From the NCBI GenBank assembly GCA_947038405.1, contig CAMQVY010000013.1, positions 1 through 50,934 of the forward strand: 50,934 nucleotides of DNA, given 5' to 3'. This document shows, one piece after another, positions 1 through 10,703 of this stretch. Position 1 is the first letter of the stretch. Each line of letters opens with the position of its first letter. The DNA is from an uncultured Rikenellaceae bacterium. Its GTDB lineage: Bacteria > Bacteroidota > Bacteroidia > Bacteroidales > Rikenellaceae. Under the pieces are notes generated by a model, which was not told where the DNA came from, did no database searches, and saw only the letters and a program-made list of their open reading frames with translations. Both the position numbers and the translations under genes were made by a program.

Positions 1-179
1 GTCCTGCATCTTATGGTATGACAGATACTATGGGACGTATGCACTCTGACGCTCAATTTGCTGGATCTTCATCAGTTCCTGCTCACGTTGAGATGATGGG
101 CTTCATTGGAATGGGAAACAATCCAATGGTAGGAGCTACAGTTGCTATTGCTGTTGAGATTGAAGTTGCTTTTAGATAA
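1..179 (+). CDS. C-terminal end of an unrecognised protein (partial)
   Basis: An open frame enters from the left edge and ends at the TAA at 177-179, giving about 58 residues (the first full codon is at base 3). The visible tail is rich in Gly, Met and Ala and ends in an alternating hydrophobic stretch, VAIAVEIEVAFR, which looks like a final beta strand. This ending is loosely reminiscent of YceI-type lipid-binding beta-barrel proteins, but the match is weak and I do not assign a function. A strong terminator follows 22 bases later, so this is the last gene of its transcript. Confidence 0.6.
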   Translation, partial: PASYGMTDTMGRMHSDAQFAGSSSVPAHVEMMGFIGMGNNPMVGATVAIAVEIEVAFR

Positions 180-201
180 GAGTTACTTAAATATATAGTA
201 A

Positions 202-237
202 AAAAACCCTTGGGACTGATGTTCCAAGGGTTTTTTT
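202..237 (+). terminator. Rho-independent terminator
   Basis: The arms CCCTTGG (208-214) and CCAAGGG (224-230) enclose a 9-base loop. A-rich sequence precedes the stem and seven Ts follow it. It ends the gene entering from the left edge. Confidence 0.85.
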
Positions 238-255
238 ATTGATATATCTATCACA

Positions 256-294
256 GTTCACTGCGATCACGCAGCTCCGCCCGAGTAGGGCAGT
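256..294 (+). repeat. Dispersed two-hairpin repeat, copy 1
   Basis: The first hairpin is CTGCG-ATCA-CGCAG (261-274). The second is GCCC-GAGTA-GGGC (279-291). The outer pair of the first hairpin is C-G here and G-C in most other copies, a compensatory change. This copy lies between two genes in the same direction, after the terminator and before the LRR gene. Confidence 0.8.
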
Positions 295-331
295 TTTAAG
301 TCTACTTATAGTTTATTGTCAATTAAATTAG

Positions 332-339
332 TATTTTTG
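332..339 (+). promoter_or_regulatory. Possible -7 box TATTTTTG for the LRR gene
   Basis: The box matches the Bacteroidota consensus TAnnTTTG and lies 40 bases before the start codon. The only TTG upstream (316-318) is 13 bases away, shorter than usual, so the -33 element is uncertain. Confidence 0.4.
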
Positions 340-379
340 TATATAGTCATAATATCGTAACCTTAAATCTCTAAATAAG

Positions 380-1588
380 ATGAAAAAAGTACTTTTATTA
401 TCGTTATTACTTGTTTTGTTCTGCAAGGAATCCATGTCAGAGACTACTTATAAGAGGAGGGAAGTTGCATTAAGTTTTAGTGATTCTATCTTCAAGAGTT
501 ATCTGGTTGAAAATTTTGATACCAATAAAGATGAGGAGATCTCGCAACGAGAAGCCTTATTAGTAGAAAAGATGTATTGTCACTCATTGGGGCTTGTCTC
601 ATTGGATGGGATTCATCATTTTACTAATTTGATTGAATTAGATTGTTCCAATAATTCATTAATAAGTATCGATGTGTCAGGACTTATATCGTTGGTGGAA
701 CTATATTGTGATAACAATATATTGACAACTATTGACCTGTCAAAAAATATTAAATTGCGCCGTTTATCTTGTTGTGATAACTTATTAACTAATCTTGATG
801 TGTCAAGTAGCCCATCTTTGGTTTACTTATTCTGCTATGATAACAATTTAGGAACTCTTGATGTTTCAGAGTCTCCATTGTTAATGTCTATTAGGTGTTA
901 TAACAATCGACTAACACTTCTTGATATATCTGATTGTCCAGCTTTAGATTATTTGAATATTTCAAATAATCAACTAACAGCTCTTGATGTTTCAGGGTAT
1001 GATAAATTGGAATATTTAGATTGTTCTAGTAATAAATTAGTCACTTTAGATGTTTCTGGGTGTCTGTTATTGGGGACGTTTTGGTGTTATGAAAATAGGT
1101 TAATAACTATTGACTTGTCAAGGTGTTCAAAATTGGAGTACTTGGGGTGTTATGAAAATAAGTTAGCGACTTTAGATGTGTCTGAATGTCCATCACTAGT
1201 ATGGTTGTCTTTTTATAAGAATGAACTTACAACTATTGATTTGTCAAATTGTATATTATTGGAGGACTTGTGGTGCTATGACAATCAATTAACCGTTCTT
1301 GATCTCTCAAAGACTCCGTTGTTGGAGTTATTAGGGTGCTATCATAATCAATTGACTACTCTTGATGTTTCGAAGGCTCCATTGTTACTAGACTTACGGT
1401 GTTCTGATAACTTGTTAACAACTCTAGATCTGTCAAATAATTTATCTTTATATAAATTGGATTGCTCTCCGATGGGTAGTGCGGAGTTAAAAACATTATA
1501 TTTTGGAAAACAGTTTAATATAGATAGGATCTATAAAGTTAAAGATGGTACATTTATCTCCTCTCAAACGGATATTTTATTGAAGTAG
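380..1588 (+). CDS. Secreted leucine-rich-repeat protein with an EF-hand-like loop
   Basis: The 402-residue product starts with a signal peptide (MKKVLLLSLLLVLFC...). No clear lipobox is seen, although Cys15 lies in the hydrophobic stretch. Residues 47-58 (DTNKDEEISQRE) fit a canonical EF-hand calcium loop, with D47, N49, D51, E53, S55 and E58 at ligand positions. Residues 94-366 are thirteen leucine-rich repeats of exactly 21 residues (consensus LTTLDVSxxPxLxxLxCxxN), preceded by one divergent repeat. A Cys sits at the same place in almost every repeat. Such proteins usually act in surface binding or adhesion; the ligand cannot be read from the sequence. The gene stands alone between a terminator and mutA. 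No anchor or sorting domain is seen in the last 36 residues, so secretion or periplasmic retention are both possible. Confidence 0.85.
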   Translation: MKKVLLLSLLLVLFCKESMSETTYKRREVALSFSDSIFKSYLVENFDTNKDEEISQREALLVEKMYCHSLGLVSLDGIHHFTNLIELDCSNNSLISIDVSGLISLVELYCDNNILTTIDLSKNIKLRRLSCCDNLLTNLDVSSSPSLVYLFCYDNNLGTLDVSESPLLMSIRCYNNRLTLLDISDCPALDYLNISNNQLTALDVSGYDKLEYLDCSSNKLVTLDVSGCLLLGTFWCYENRLITIDLSRCSKLEYLGCYENKLATLDVSECPSLVWLSFYKNELTTIDLSNCILLEDLWCYDNQLTVLDLSKTPLLELLGCYHNQLTTLDVSKAPLLLDLRCSDNLLTTLDLSNNLSLYKLDCSPMGSAELKTLYFGKQFNIDRIYKVKDGTFISSQTDILLK

Positions 1589-1717
1589 TAAGTCTGATTT
1601 TTATGTGCGGGATAGGGTATAGTTTTGTTAAATTTTCACATTTTATCTGTTTTAAACCGCAAATTAGGTGAAATATCTCATACTTAGGCTCTTTTGAGCT
1701 AGATTTTGTGCTTTAAA

Positions 1718-1749
1718 TTGGTTTGATTTAATAAAAAATAGTAGCTTTG
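1718..1749 (+). promoter_or_regulatory. Promoter of mutAB
   Basis: The -7 box is TAGCTTTG (1742-1749), a full match to TAnnTTTG. Possible -33 elements are TTG at 1718-1720 (21 bases away) and TTTG at 1722-1725 (16 bases away). The mutA start codon follows 44 bases downstream. I see no cobalamin-riboswitch-like structure in this short leader. Confidence 0.65.
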
Positions 1750-1793
1750 TAAGTTATTTGAGACTAAATTTAACATTAAAATAGAACAAAGTT

Positions 1794-3671
1794 ATGGCAA
1801 ACAAAAAGGAACAAAGGCTATTTACTGAGTTTCCTGAGGTTACAACAGAGCATTGGGAAGAGGTTATAGCAAGAGACCTTAAAGGTGCTGACTACCAAAA
1901 GAAATTGGTATGGAAAACAGCAGAAGGATTCAACGTACGTCCATATTATCGTGCAGAAGATCTTACAAACCTTAAGCATTTAGATTCAAAAATTGGTCAG
2001 TTTCCTTACGTGAGAGGTACAAAAAACTCGAACGTGTGGAAAATCCACCAATCAATCACAGTTAACTGTGCTAAAGAGGCTAACCAGACTGCAACTACAA
2101 TGGTTGCTGGAGGTACGAACTCTCTAACTTTCTGCTTGAAAGATAAAAACTTTACTGATTTTGATACTCTACTTAATGGTATTGATCTAAAAACAATTGA
2201 GTTGTCATTCAGCGGTTGCGGTCTAAAAAAAGTAGCAAAAGCTATGATAGAGCGCGTTACAGCACTTGGACTTGATGTTGAAGAGGCGCAAATGAGTTTC
2301 AATATTGACCCAATCATCAATACTCTATCTCTTAAAGGAGTATATTCTTGTTCAGAGAATGGTGAGAAGTGTTTTGGAGCAATTAAGGATCTTATCATTG
2401 ACTCTGCACCATACAAAAGAATGCGTTTCGTGAAAGTTAACGGACAACAATTCCATAATTGTGGATCAACAATTGTTGAAGAGTTAGCTTATACACTTGC
2501 AGTTGGACATGAGTACGTTGTTAAGTTGATGGAGGCAGGATTAACTGTTGATCAAGCTGCACCAGCTATCAGTTTTGGTATGGCTATCAGTTCAAACTAC
2601 TTCATGGAGATTGCAAAATTACGTGCAGCTCGTATGCTTTGGGCAACTATCATGCAACCTTACAACCCAACGAGAGGTTGTGCTAGCAAGATGAAAATAA
2701 ACGCTGTGACATCACAGTGGAACCAAACAGCATATGATACATCTGTAAATATGCTAAGAGGAACAACAGAGGCTATGAGTGCAACAATCGGTGGAGTTCA
2801 CTCTCTAGAGGTTCTTCCTTTCGATGCAGCATACGGAGCGTCAACAGACTTCTCTTACCGTATCGCTCGTAATGTTCAACTATTGTTGAAACACGAATCT
2901 CATTTTGATAGCGTTGTTGACCCTGCGGGTGGTTCATACTACATTGAGAACTTAACTCAAAGTATTGCAGAGCAAGCTTGGAAGTTGTTTAAAGAGGTTG
3001 AAGAAAAAGGTGGTTATACTGCTGCATTCAAAGCTGGATTTATTCAAGATACTATCGAAGTGTCTGCAGCTAAAAAAGATTTGGATATTGCAACACGTCG
3101 TCAAATTCTTTTGGGAACAAATCAATACCCTAACTTTACTGAGGTTGCAGGTAAAACTGTTACAGCAGAGAGTATTTCTCGTGGTTGTGCAAAAACTTCA
3201 TGTTGTTCATCAAAAGAGGCTCAATACAAAACACTTAAGCCTTATAGAGGCTCTATGGCATTTGAAGAGATGCGTTTAAGCGTTGACCAAAGTAATAAAG
3301 AGCCTAAAGCATTTATGCTTACAGCAGGAACTTTGTCTATGGCACGTGCGAGATCTCAATTTGCTTGTAATTTCTTCGGTTGCGCAGGAATTAAGACTCT
3401 TGATAATACATTCTTCGCTAGTATTGAAGAGGGAATTAAAGCGGCATTGGAAGCTAAGGCTGAAATCATTGTACTTTGTGCTGCTGATGATGACTATGTA
3501 ACTCTTGCACCAGCGGTTAAAGAGGCAATTGGAGATAAAGCAATTCTTGTAGTAGCGGGAGCTCCTGCATGTACTTCAGAATTAGAGGCTCAAGGTATAA
3601 AGAACTTTATCAATGTTAGAAGTAACGTACTAGAGTCTCTTAAGAGTTATCTTAAAGAATTAGGAATCTAA
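1794..3671 (+). CDS. mutA: Methylmalonyl-CoA mutase, small subunit
   Basis: MutA is the non-catalytic partner in the MutAB heterodimer, which interconverts succinyl-CoA and methylmalonyl-CoA on the cytoplasmic succinate-propionate route. The 625 residues have the usual length and order: an N-terminal mutase barrel (for example [33 protein letters not shown]) and a C-terminal domain with a B12-binding-like fold. That domain lacks the DxHxxG cobalamin motif present in MutB, as expected for the small subunit. An internal Cys-rich patch (CAKTSCCSS) lies in the linker. The gene is followed by mutB after 10 bases, so the two are almost certainly co-transcribed from the promoter at 1718-1749. Confidence 0.97.
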   Translation: MANKKEQRLFTEFPEVTTEHWEEVIARDLKGADYQKKLVWKTAEGFNVRPYYRAEDLTNLKHLDSKIGQFPYVRGTKNSNVWKIHQSITVNCAKEANQTATTMVAGGTNSLTFCLKDKNFTDFDTLLNGIDLKTIELSFSGCGLKKVAKAMIERVTALGLDVEEAQMSFNIDPIINTLSLKGVYSCSENGEKCFGAIKDLIIDSAPYKRMRFVKVNGQQFHNCGSTIVEELAYTLAVGHEYVVKLMEAGLTVDQAAPAISFGMAISSNYFMEIAKLRAARMLWATIMQPYNPTRGCASKMKINAVTSQWNQTAYDTSVNMLRGTTEAMSATIGGVHSLEVLPFDAAYGASTDFSYRIARNVQLLLKHESHFDSVVDPAGGSYYIENLTQSIAEQAWKLFKEVEEKGGYTAAFKAGFIQDTIEVSAAKKDLDIATRRQILLGTNQYPNFTEVAGKTVTAESISRGCAKTSCCSSKEAQYKTLKPYRGSMAFEEMRLSVDQSNKEPKAFMLTAGTLSMARARSQFACNFFGCAGIKTLDNTFFASIEEGIKAALEAKAEIIVLCAADDDYVTLAPAVKEAIGDKAILVVAGAPACTSELEAQGIKNFINVRSNVLESLKSYLKELGI

Positions 3672-3681
3672 AGCGTATTTA

Positions 3682-5823
3682 ATGATTATGAGAGCAAAAT
3701 ATTCAGATATATCATATAACGGTACAACTAAATCTTGTTGTACTAAAAAAAGCGATTCCACAGATAGTAAAGTGTGGATGACAGCTGAACAAATTCCAGT
3801 TAAAGGTTCTTATAGTGTAGAGGATCTTGAGGGAATGGAGCATTTAAACTATGCAGCAGGTATCGCACCTTTCTTACGTGGACCATACTCTACAATGTAT
3901 GTTATGCGTCCTTGGACAGTGCGTCAGTATGCAGGTTTCTCTACGGCTCATGAGTCTAACGCATTTTATCGTCGTAACTTGGCTTCTGGTCAGAAAGGTT
4001 TGTCGGTTGCGTTTGACCTTGCAACTCACCGTGGATACGATGCAGATCACGCACGTGTAGTAGGTGATGTTGGTAAAGCGGGTGTTTCTATCTGTTCTGT
4101 TGAAGATATGAAGGTTCTTTTCGATGGTATTCCATTGGATAAGATGTCTGTATCTATGACAATGAATGGAGCAGTACTTCCAATTTTAGCATTTTATATC
4201 GTTGCTGGTTTAGAGCAAGGGTGTACTTTAGAGGAGTTGAGCGGTACAATCCAAAATGATATCCTTAAGGAGTTCATGGTGCGTAATACTTATATCTATC
4301 CACCAGAGTTTTCTATGAAAATTATTGCGGATATTTTTGAGTACACATCAACAAATATGCCTAAGTTTAACTCTATATCTATATCGGGTTACCATATGCA
4401 AGAGGCGGGTGCAACGGCTGATATTGAGCTAGCTTACACTTTAGCTGATGGTCTTGAGTATCTACGTGCTGGTATTAATGCTGGAATGAGTATTGATACA
4501 TTTGCGCCACGTTTATCATTCTTCTGGGCTATCGGTATGAATCACTTCATGGAGATCGCTAAGATGCGTGCTGCACGTCTTCTTTGGGCTAAGATTGTTC
4601 AGCAGTTTGAGCCTAAGAACCAAAAATCACTTGCACTTCGTACTCACTCACAAACTTCTGGGTGGTCACTAACAGAGCAAGATCCATTTAATAACGTTGC
4701 ACGTACAGCTATTGAGGCTATGGCGGCAACACTTGGTCACACACAAAGTCTTCACACGAATGCTTTGGATGAGGCGATTGCTCTTCCAACAGACTTCTCT
4801 GCTCGTATTGCTCGTAACACGCAGCTTTACATTCAGGATGAGACAAGTATCTGTCGTGAGGTTGACCCTTGGGCTGGTTCATACTACGTTGAGTCATTGA
4901 CTCAGGATATTGTGGAAAAAGCTTGGGCACTTATCGAAGAGGTTGAAAAACTTGGAGGTATGGCTAAGGCTATTGAGACTGGTATTCCTAAGATGAGAAT
5001 CGAGGAAGCTTCGGCTCGTAAGCAAGCTCGTATTGACTCTAAGAGTGAAGTTATCGTAGGTCTTAACAAATATAGATTAGAGAAGGAAGCTCCAATTGAC
5101 ATTCTTGCAATTAATAATAGTGCAGTACGTGCATCACAGATCTCTCGTTTGGATGATCTTCGTGCTAACCGTGATGAGGTAGCTGTTAAAGCTGCTTTGG
5201 CTGCGATTACAGAGTGTGCAAGAACTAAACAAGGTAACCTTTTGGAGTTGGCTGTTAATGCGGCTAAACTTCGTGCATCTCTAGGTGAGATTTCTGATGC
5301 TTGTGAAGAGGTAGCAGGTCGTTACAAAGCAATTATTCGTTCAATTTCAGGAGTATATTCTTCAGAAGTGGAAGGTAACGCAGAATTTGATAAGGCGCAA
5401 GCACTTGCAAAAGATTTTGCAACAAAAGAGGGTCGTCAACCTCGTATTATGATCGCTAAATTGGGTCAAGATGGACATGATCGTGGTGCGAAAGTTGTAG
5501 CAACTGGATATGCTGACATAGGTTTTGATGTTGATATGGGACCTTTGTTCCAGACTCCAGCAGAGGCAGCAAAACAAGCTGTTGAGAATGATGTTCACGT
5601 TGTGGGTATCTCTTCTTTAGCGGCTGGTCACTTGACTCTTGTTCCTCAAATTATTGCGGAACTTAAATCTCTAGGTAGAGAAGATATTATGGTTATTGTT
5701 GGTGGTGTTATTCCAGCGCAAGACTATGAGCAACTATACAAAGATGGTGCTGTGGCAATTTTTGGCCCTGGTACTTCAGTAACAGCTGCAGCTATTAAGA
5801 TGTTAGAGATTCTTGTAGGTTAG
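3682..5823 (+). CDS. mutB: Methylmalonyl-CoA mutase, large (catalytic) subunit
   Basis: This is the adenosylcobalamin-dependent catalytic subunit of MutAB, 713 residues. The N-terminal part is the CoA-ester mutase barrel (for example [23 protein letters not shown]). The C-terminal cobalamin domain carries DGHDRG with the cobalt-ligating His at residue 599, followed by the SSL and GGVIP elements of the B12 fold. Two in-frame ATGs (3682 and 3688) are possible starts, and sequence alone does not decide between them. The two subunits share similar barrel motifs, reflecting their paralogy. A 13-bp terminator follows the gene, so the operon is mutAB only; no epimerase or meaB chaperone gene is adjacent. 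Confidence 0.98.
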   Translation: MIMRAKYSDISYNGTTKSCCTKKSDSTDSKVWMTAEQIPVKGSYSVEDLEGMEHLNYAAGIAPFLRGPYSTMYVMRPWTVRQYAGFSTAHESNAFYRRNLASGQKGLSVAFDLATHRGYDADHARVVGDVGKAGVSICSVEDMKVLFDGIPLDKMSVSMTMNGAVLPILAFYIVAGLEQGCTLEELSGTIQNDILKEFMVRNTYIYPPEFSMKIIADIFEYTSTNMPKFNSISISGYHMQEAGATADIELAYTLADGLEYLRAGINAGMSIDTFAPRLSFFWAIGMNHFMEIAKMRAARLLWAKIVQQFEPKNQKSLALRTHSQTSGWSLTEQDPFNNVARTAIEAMAATLGHTQSLHTNALDEAIALPTDFSARIARNTQLYIQDETSICREVDPWAGSYYVESLTQDIVEKAWALIEEVEKLGGMAKAIETGIPKMRIEEASARKQARIDSKSEVIVGLNKYRLEKEAPIDILAINNSAVRASQISRLDDLRANRDEVAVKAALAAITECARTKQGNLLELAVNAAKLRASLGEISDACEEVAGRYKAIIRSISGVYSSEVEGNAEFDKAQALAKDFATKEGRQPRIMIAKLGQDGHDRGAKVVATGYADIGFDVDMGPLFQTPAEAAKQAVENDVHVVGISSLAAGHLTLVPQIIAELKSLGREDIMVIVGGVIPAQDYEQLYKDGAVAIFGPGTSVTAAAIKMLEILVG

Positions 5824-5877
5824 TTTGCTATCCACAATGAACTTGTATTGATTTAGACAAGCTCTATATTATAAATG

Positions 5878-5913
5878 AACGCCCCTTTAGAAAATCTTCT
5901 AAAGGGGCGTTTT
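5878..5913 (+). terminator. Terminator of mutAB
   Basis: A perfect 13-bp stem (5878-5890 with 5899-5911) encloses an 8-base loop. The downstream T-run is short, but the GC-rich stem is strong. Confidence 0.85.
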
Positions 5914-5925
5914 GTATTAATATAT

Positions 5926-5986
5926 GTTCTCTGCGATCACGCAGCGCTGCCTGCGTAGGGCAGTTATTAGCCTAGTTTGCTATACG
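5926..5986 (+). repeat. Dispersed two-hairpin repeat, copy 2
   Basis: The first hairpin is CTGCG-ATCA-CGCAG (5931-5944). The second is CTGCCT-GCGTA-GGGCAG (5947-5963), with six pairs including one T-G wobble. The right flank (tagcctagtttgcta) matches the longer array unit near 45.7 kb. It sits between the convergent genes mutB and the phosphatase-fold gene. Confidence 0.85.
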
Positions 5987-5998
5987 TAGTGAATTAGG

Positions 5999-7675
5999 CT
6001 ATTTTTTTTCATCCAAATACAATCTAAACGTAGAGATTAACGCTTTATGGTCACTAGGCCAAACTCCTAAAGGAGTAATAAAATTATCTTCTGTATCTTC
6101 ATCTACTCTCTTGTTGTTTAGGATTGATCCTATAGGGCCATATGTAGCAGATGATATTAGTCTAATTTTTGAGTTTGGATAGTAGTATATGAAATCAATT
6201 CTATCTCTCTCGTCAGCATCTGGAGCCCAAGTTAATTTATTAATTTCGACATCTTTATTATCAGAAGGGAATGTAAAACCAGGGTGAGTCACCGCAGATT
6301 TGTATAGTTCACGATAGGTATCTACAAAGCCGTTGTCTTGCATTATCATAGACACGTCCCAATTGTAGACAACTCCATTGTGATCGTATAGATCTTTTGT
6401 ATCATCATTCCAATCTAGGTGAGAGGGCTCATTAAAATCACCACCAAGAAGTACTATAGTTCCATCTTTAATTTTTTGTTTTGCATCCTTGACAAATGCT
6501 TTAATTGCATCATCTCTTGTAGAGGCTAAGTTTACTTTTTGGATCTCCTTTATATCCGTAATCGGAGCAGGGAGCTTTCCTGAAAATGAGGCATTATATC
6601 CTCTTGGAAGATATGAAGCATAATTCGTGTAGTCTAAATGTGCCGAGTATACAGCAAATCTGATCCCTTCAATCTCTGTTGTTATAGCAATACCCCATAA
6701 TCCATCTTTATTGTCTTGAAATGTCGATATTGGGTGCTTAGATAGGATTCCTGTGTCGTAGCTGTCATTAGTGTAGTATGTTTTGCCTTTTTTCTTGAGG
6801 TCTGCAACTAATTTAGCGTTAAATTTTACATCATTGTAGTTCCGAACTTCAATAAGAGTCACAAAGTCTGGATTGTGAAGAGTAATTTCATCTACGATTG
6901 ATTCATAGCCTCCGTCTACATAACTGCCCTCTTGCCAAATATTAAAAGACATCATTACAATGTCACGATACTCTTTACCATCCTCCTCTAGTTCTAACTC
7001 TCTTAGTTGTGTAGTTGTTAATAATTGCATAATAGCTGGTTCCTTTTCAGCATATGGATTCTCTGATATAAACTCATTGATCTCTGTAGAGGTTGGTTCA
7101 TTGCTTAATGTTCTAGGGTACAGATATGTCCCTATAATATTCAATCTGTTTGCATTAAACGTTGTGTCGTATAGGTTTTTAGAGTCACTGTTGTATTTGT
7201 CAACTAACTCAATGTCTTTCTGTTGTAGCATTGTTTCATTGCCTTCAAATTCATATTGAGTTTGAGTCATATCCCGTTGTAGATCACTGTACAATGATCT
7301 CTCTGCAATGGTAAAAGTATTAAGTATTTCGTTGAGAGGAGTACCACTAACTACTACTATTTCAGATTGAATATTGATTGCAATATCGCCCTCTTCCAAC
7401 ACAATAACTATATCCTCCCTATCTATTGTGATCTTTGCCATTGACATATTGTCTGCAATCGAATCAAGCTTACCTACAAAGGAAAAAGAGCTATCACTTA
7501 CAATCGTTGAGTCTATAAGTTCATTTCTGCTAGTGTTGTGTAGGTAGACCTTCTCTCCCTCGTAATCAGAGTTTGTCTCTCCAGTAAGAGTGTACTCAAA
7601 TCTTGGTTTAGTCTCTTCTGAGTTGAAGGCAACTAGAAATGGAGCTAAGAGTAGCAATAGAAGGATGTGTTTCAT
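5999..7675 (-). CDS. Exported endonuclease/exonuclease/phosphatase-fold protein with an N-terminal DUF4369-like domain
   Basis: The 558-residue product begins with a signal peptide (MKHILLLLLLAPFLVAF). Residues of about 25-130 look like the DUF4369-type beta domain usually found ahead of thioredoxin-like domains in Bacteroidota (a feature is the LEEGDIAINI element). From about residue 240 the metal-dependent phosphoesterase fold appears, with its standard catalytic motifs in order: SFNIWQ (Asn), TLIEVRN (metal-binding Glu), YSAHLDY (His), LGGDFNEPSH (Asp/Asn) and WPSDHKAL (Asp-His pair). The substrate could be a nucleic acid, a sugar phosphate or a phospholipid head group; sequence cannot choose. 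The pairing of these two domains is unusual. The gene is transcribed alone, downstream of the terminator that ends leuS. Confidence 0.85.
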   Translation of the reverse strand: MKHILLLLLLAPFLVAFNSEETKPRFEYTLTGETNSDYEGEKVYLHNTSRNELIDSTIVSDSSFSFVGKLDSIADNMSMAKITIDREDIVIVLEEGDIAINIQSEIVVVSGTPLNEILNTFTIAERSLYSDLQRDMTQTQYEFEGNETMLQQKDIELVDKYNSDSKNLYDTTFNANRLNIIGTYLYPRTLSNEPTSTEINEFISENPYAEKEPAIMQLLTTTQLRELELEEDGKEYRDIVMMSFNIWQEGSYVDGGYESIVDEITLHNPDFVTLIEVRNYNDVKFNAKLVADLKKKGKTYYTNDSYDTGILSKHPISTFQDNKDGLWGIAITTEIEGIRFAVYSAHLDYTNYASYLPRGYNASFSGKLPAPITDIKEIQKVNLASTRDDAIKAFVKDAKQKIKDGTIVLLGGDFNEPSHLDWNDDTKDLYDHNGVVYNWDVSMIMQDNGFVDTYRELYKSAVTHPGFTFPSDNKDVEINKLTWAPDADERDRIDFIYYYPNSKIRLISSATYGPIGSILNNKRVDEDTEDNFITPLGVWPSDHKALISTFRLYLDEKK

Positions 7676-7697
7676 AATTTAGTGGGTTATGTTCGTA

Positions 7698-7705
7698 CAA
7701 ATATA
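7698..7705 (-). promoter_or_regulatory. -7 box TATATTTG for the phosphatase-fold gene
   Basis: Read on the minus strand, the box is TATATTTG, a full TAnnTTTG match, 22 bases before the start codon at 7675. The -33 region falls in the preceding terminator stem, where no TTG is clear. Confidence 0.5.
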
Positions 7706-7710
7706 CACAA

Positions 7711-7747
7711 AAAAATGATTACGCAGTTAAGCGTAATCATTTTTTTT
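7711..7747 (-). terminator. Terminator of leuS (bidirectional form)
   Basis: A 14-bp stem (7711-7724 with 7731-7744) encloses the loop AGTTAA and is flanked by A-runs and T-runs. On the minus strand it ends the leuS transcript before the next gene begins. Confidence 0.88.
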
Positions 7748-7846
7748 ATTTAAGTTGAATATGAGATATTTGCAACGCTAAACTTTTAAATACTAGTCGT
7801 ATTGTTAGTGTGCTTGAATCATATCTTTTTTGAAATTTGCCCTCTT

Positions 7847-10606
7847 TTATATTACGATGTTGATAATTTTATTTGGAACGATAATGATCTTCTTAGGAGC
7901 TTTACCATCAAGATATTTTGCTGTATTTTCGTCAGCTAAAATATGCTCTTCGATCTCTTTGTTTGAGATTCCAAGAGGAAGTTCTCTCTTGAAACGTAAC
8001 TTACCGTTGAATGATACAGGGTATTCAAAGCTACTCTCAACTAGGTATGCTTCATTTACCTCAGGGAATTTAGCATCAGAAATTGAGACGCTTGATCCGT
8101 ACATCTCCCATAACTCTTCGCAAATATGAGGAGCAAAAGGAGAGAGTAGGGTAGTTAATGGCTCTAGTACCTCTCTTTTATGGCAGTCTCCAAGCTCATT
8201 TAAACATATCATAAATGCACTGATAGATGTGTTGAACGAGAAGTTTTCAATATCTTCACGAATCTTTTTGATGGTTTTGTGAAGAGTTTTAAGCTCCTGA
8301 GCAGTAGCCTTCTCATCGCTAATTCTGAACGACTCACTTGTGCGGTCAAAATGTAATCTCCAAAATTTACGAAGGAATTTGTGTACTCCATCGATTCCGT
8401 TTGTATCCCAAGGTTTACTCTGCTCAAGTGGACCTAAGAACATCTCATACATACGTAGTGTGTCTGCGCCGTAATTCTCAATAATAGTGTCTGGATTGAC
8501 AACGTTATACATAGATTTACTCATCTTCTCTACTGCCCAACCACAGATGTATTTTCCATCTTCAAGAATAAACTCTGCATCATTAAACTCAGCTCTCCAA
8601 TTGCGGAATGCTTCTGTGTCTAGAATGTCGTTTTTAACGATGTTTACATCTACGTGTATCTCTTGTGTGTCATATTCGTCACGTAGTCCAAGTGATACGT
8701 ATTTGTTGCTGTTCTTGACTCTGTAAACGAAGTTTGATCGTCCTTGGATCATACCTTGATTTACAAGCTTTTTGAATGGCTCAGATTCACATACATACCC
8801 CAAGTCATATAGGAACATATTCCAGAAACGAGAGTACATAAGGTGACCCGTTGCGTGTTCAATACCTCCAACATAAAGATCAACATCTCTCCAATATTCG
8901 TTAGCCTCTTTGCTTACAAGTTCTTTGTTGTTCTTTGGATCCATGTAACGAAGGTAGTATGCTGATGATCCAGCGAATCCAGGCATAGTGCTCAATTCAA
9001 ATGGATACTCCTCAGTTGTGTGCCAGTTCTTAACCCTTGCTAATGGTGGCTCACCTTGCTCTGTTGGTCCGAAATTTTCAATTGCAGGGAGTTCAAGAGG
9101 CAGTTGATCTGCTCTAAGTGGGTATGCAACATCATCTTTGTAGTATATAGGGAATGGCTCACCCCAATATCTTTGACGGCTGAAGATAGCATCTCTTAAT
9201 CTGTAATTAATCTGTTTCTTTCCTAGCCCACGACTCTCGATCTCTTCAAGCATCTTCTCAACGCCCTCTTTAACCTCAAGACCTGTTATTATTCCAGAGT
9301 TTATAAGTTTTCCTGATTTAGCATCATAACTCTCTTTTGTTACATCTCCACCCTCTACAACAGGTATGACTGGAAGTTCAAAGTGTTTTGCAAATGCCCA
9401 GTCACGACTGTCATGTGCAGGAACAGCCATGATTGCCCCAGTTCCGTAACCAGCAAGTACGTAGTCACTGATGAAAATAGGGATTCTTACACCATTAAAT
9501 GGATTGATTGCAAAGCTGCCTGTAAATACTCCGCTTACATTCTTTGTATCTGAAATACGCTCGCGTTCTGAACGTTTTTTCGCTTGCTCTATGTAGTTAT
9601 TAACAGACTCTTTATTGCCCTCTGATGTTAGCTCATATACCCATTGGTGCTCTGGAGCAATTACCATAAATGTAACACCATAAATAGTGTCAGGGCGAGT
9701 TGTGAATACCTCTAATTTCTTATCACTATCGTCAATGTCGAAGAATACTTGAGCTCCTTGACTACGACCGATCCAGTTGCGTTGTATCTCTTTAAGTGAT
9801 TCGCTCCAAGTTAGATTGTTAAGACCATCTAACATTCGTTGTGCATAAGCTGTGACTCTCAAAAGCCACTGTTTCATCGTTCTTTGAGTTACAGGATATC
9901 CTCCTCTAACAGATAATCCGTCCTTTACTTCATCGTTTGCAAGTACTGTTCCTAATCCCGAACACCAATTTACCATTGTGTCTGCGCGGAATGCTAAACG
10001 ATAGTTTTGTAGTGTCTCTTCTCTCTCTTTTTCACTCTTCTCAGACCACTCTTTTGCTGTAAATGATAACTCTGATGTAGATGCTGCATCAATGTTTTCT
10101 GTACCGTATTTTTCAAAGTGTGCAATAAGATTTTCAATCTTATCAGCCTTGTTTGTTTTGTTGTTATAGTAGTGCGAAAACATCTCAAGGAATGCCCACT
10201 GAGTCCAGTGGTAGTACTCTGTGTCGCAGGTCTTAACCTCACGATTCCAGTCGAAACTAAATCCTATTTTATCAAGTTGTTCTCTGTATCTTTTTACGTT
10301 CTGTTCTGTTGTAATTGCAGGGTGTTGCCCTGTCTGGATTGCGTATTGTTCGGCAGGTAATCCGAAAGCATCATATCCCATTGGGTGTAGAACATTGAAT
10401 CCGCACTGACGCTTGTAACGAGTGTATATGTCAGATGCAATGTATCCAAGTGGATGCCCAACGTGTAGACCCGCTCCTGATGGATACGGGAACATATCTA
10501 AAACATAGAACTTTGGTTTGTTGTTGTCTATCTCTACTTTGTAGGTCTTGCGCTCTCTCCAGCACTCTTGCCACTTTTGTTCTATCCTGTTGAAATTATA
10601 CTCCAT
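7847..10606 (-). CDS. leuS: Leucyl-tRNA synthetase
   Basis: This class I synthetase charges tRNA-Leu in the cytoplasm. I chose the ATG at 10606 (product begins [12 protein letters not shown], 919 residues). An open extension of 27 residues upstream is hydrophobic and not family-like. The HIGH-type motif appears as HVGHPLGY about 50 residues in. The editing (CP1) domain has TTRPDTIYG and [16 protein letters not shown]. The KMSKS motif is intact, in [12 protein letters not shown]. The protein is longer than the roughly 860-residue enterobacterial enzyme, partly from an insert after the first catalytic segment (a Lys/Glu-rich stretch around residues 145-190) and one just before KMSKS, which I understand to be usual in this phylum. 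It is monocistronic, divergent from rpsL. Confidence 0.97.
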   Translation of the reverse strand: MEYNFNRIEQKWQECWRERKTYKVEIDNNKPKFYVLDMFPYPSGAGLHVGHPLGYIASDIYTRYKRQCGFNVLHPMGYDAFGLPAEQYAIQTGQHPAITTEQNVKRYREQLDKIGFSFDWNREVKTCDTEYYHWTQWAFLEMFSHYYNNKTNKADKIENLIAHFEKYGTENIDAASTSELSFTAKEWSEKSEKEREETLQNYRLAFRADTMVNWCSGLGTVLANDEVKDGLSVRGGYPVTQRTMKQWLLRVTAYAQRMLDGLNNLTWSESLKEIQRNWIGRSQGAQVFFDIDDSDKKLEVFTTRPDTIYGVTFMVIAPEHQWVYELTSEGNKESVNNYIEQAKKRSERERISDTKNVSGVFTGSFAINPFNGVRIPIFISDYVLAGYGTGAIMAVPAHDSRDWAFAKHFELPVIPVVEGGDVTKESYDAKSGKLINSGIITGLEVKEGVEKMLEEIESRGLGKKQINYRLRDAIFSRQRYWGEPFPIYYKDDVAYPLRADQLPLELPAIENFGPTEQGEPPLARVKNWHTTEEYPFELSTMPGFAGSSAYYLRYMDPKNNKELVSKEANEYWRDVDLYVGGIEHATGHLMYSRFWNMFLYDLGYVCESEPFKKLVNQGMIQGRSNFVYRVKNSNKYVSLGLRDEYDTQEIHVDVNIVKNDILDTEAFRNWRAEFNDAEFILEDGKYICGWAVEKMSKSMYNVVNPDTIIENYGADTLRMYEMFLGPLEQSKPWDTNGIDGVHKFLRKFWRLHFDRTSESFRISDEKATAQELKTLHKTIKKIREDIENFSFNTSISAFMICLNELGDCHKREVLEPLTTLLSPFAPHICEELWEMYGSSVSISDAKFPEVNEAYLVESSFEYPVSFNGKLRFKRELPLGISNKEIEEHILADENTAKYLDGKAPKKIIIVPNKIINIVI

Positions 10607-10648
10607 AAGTTTGTTTAATATTAATAAGTAAAAACTGGACTCAGTCAA

Positions 10649-10703
10649 GAAAACTAAATTTTCAAAAAAGTTTATTAAACTTTTCAACGTTTAGCATCGC
10701 GGC
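10649..10703 (-). repeat. Decayed distal half of the long dispersed repeat
   Basis: The segment gaaaac...ttttc, then aagtttattaaactttt, then gtttagcatcgcggc aligns with the distal part of the 130-base array unit near 21.1 kb. The unit there reads gaaaacgaagttttc, aagtttgattaaacttttt and gtttatcgccgaaggc. The two-hairpin core is missing. It lies between divergent genes. Confidence 0.6.

Noticed and set aside
1589-1793. Cobalamin riboswitch ahead of mutAB
   Set aside because: The promoter leaves a leader of only about 40 bases, too short for one, and no B12-box-like sequence was seen.
10607-10687. Longer leuS start adding 27 residues
   Set aside because: The extension is hydrophobic and unlike LeuRS N-termini; the family start [12 protein letters not shown] fits the ATG at 10606.
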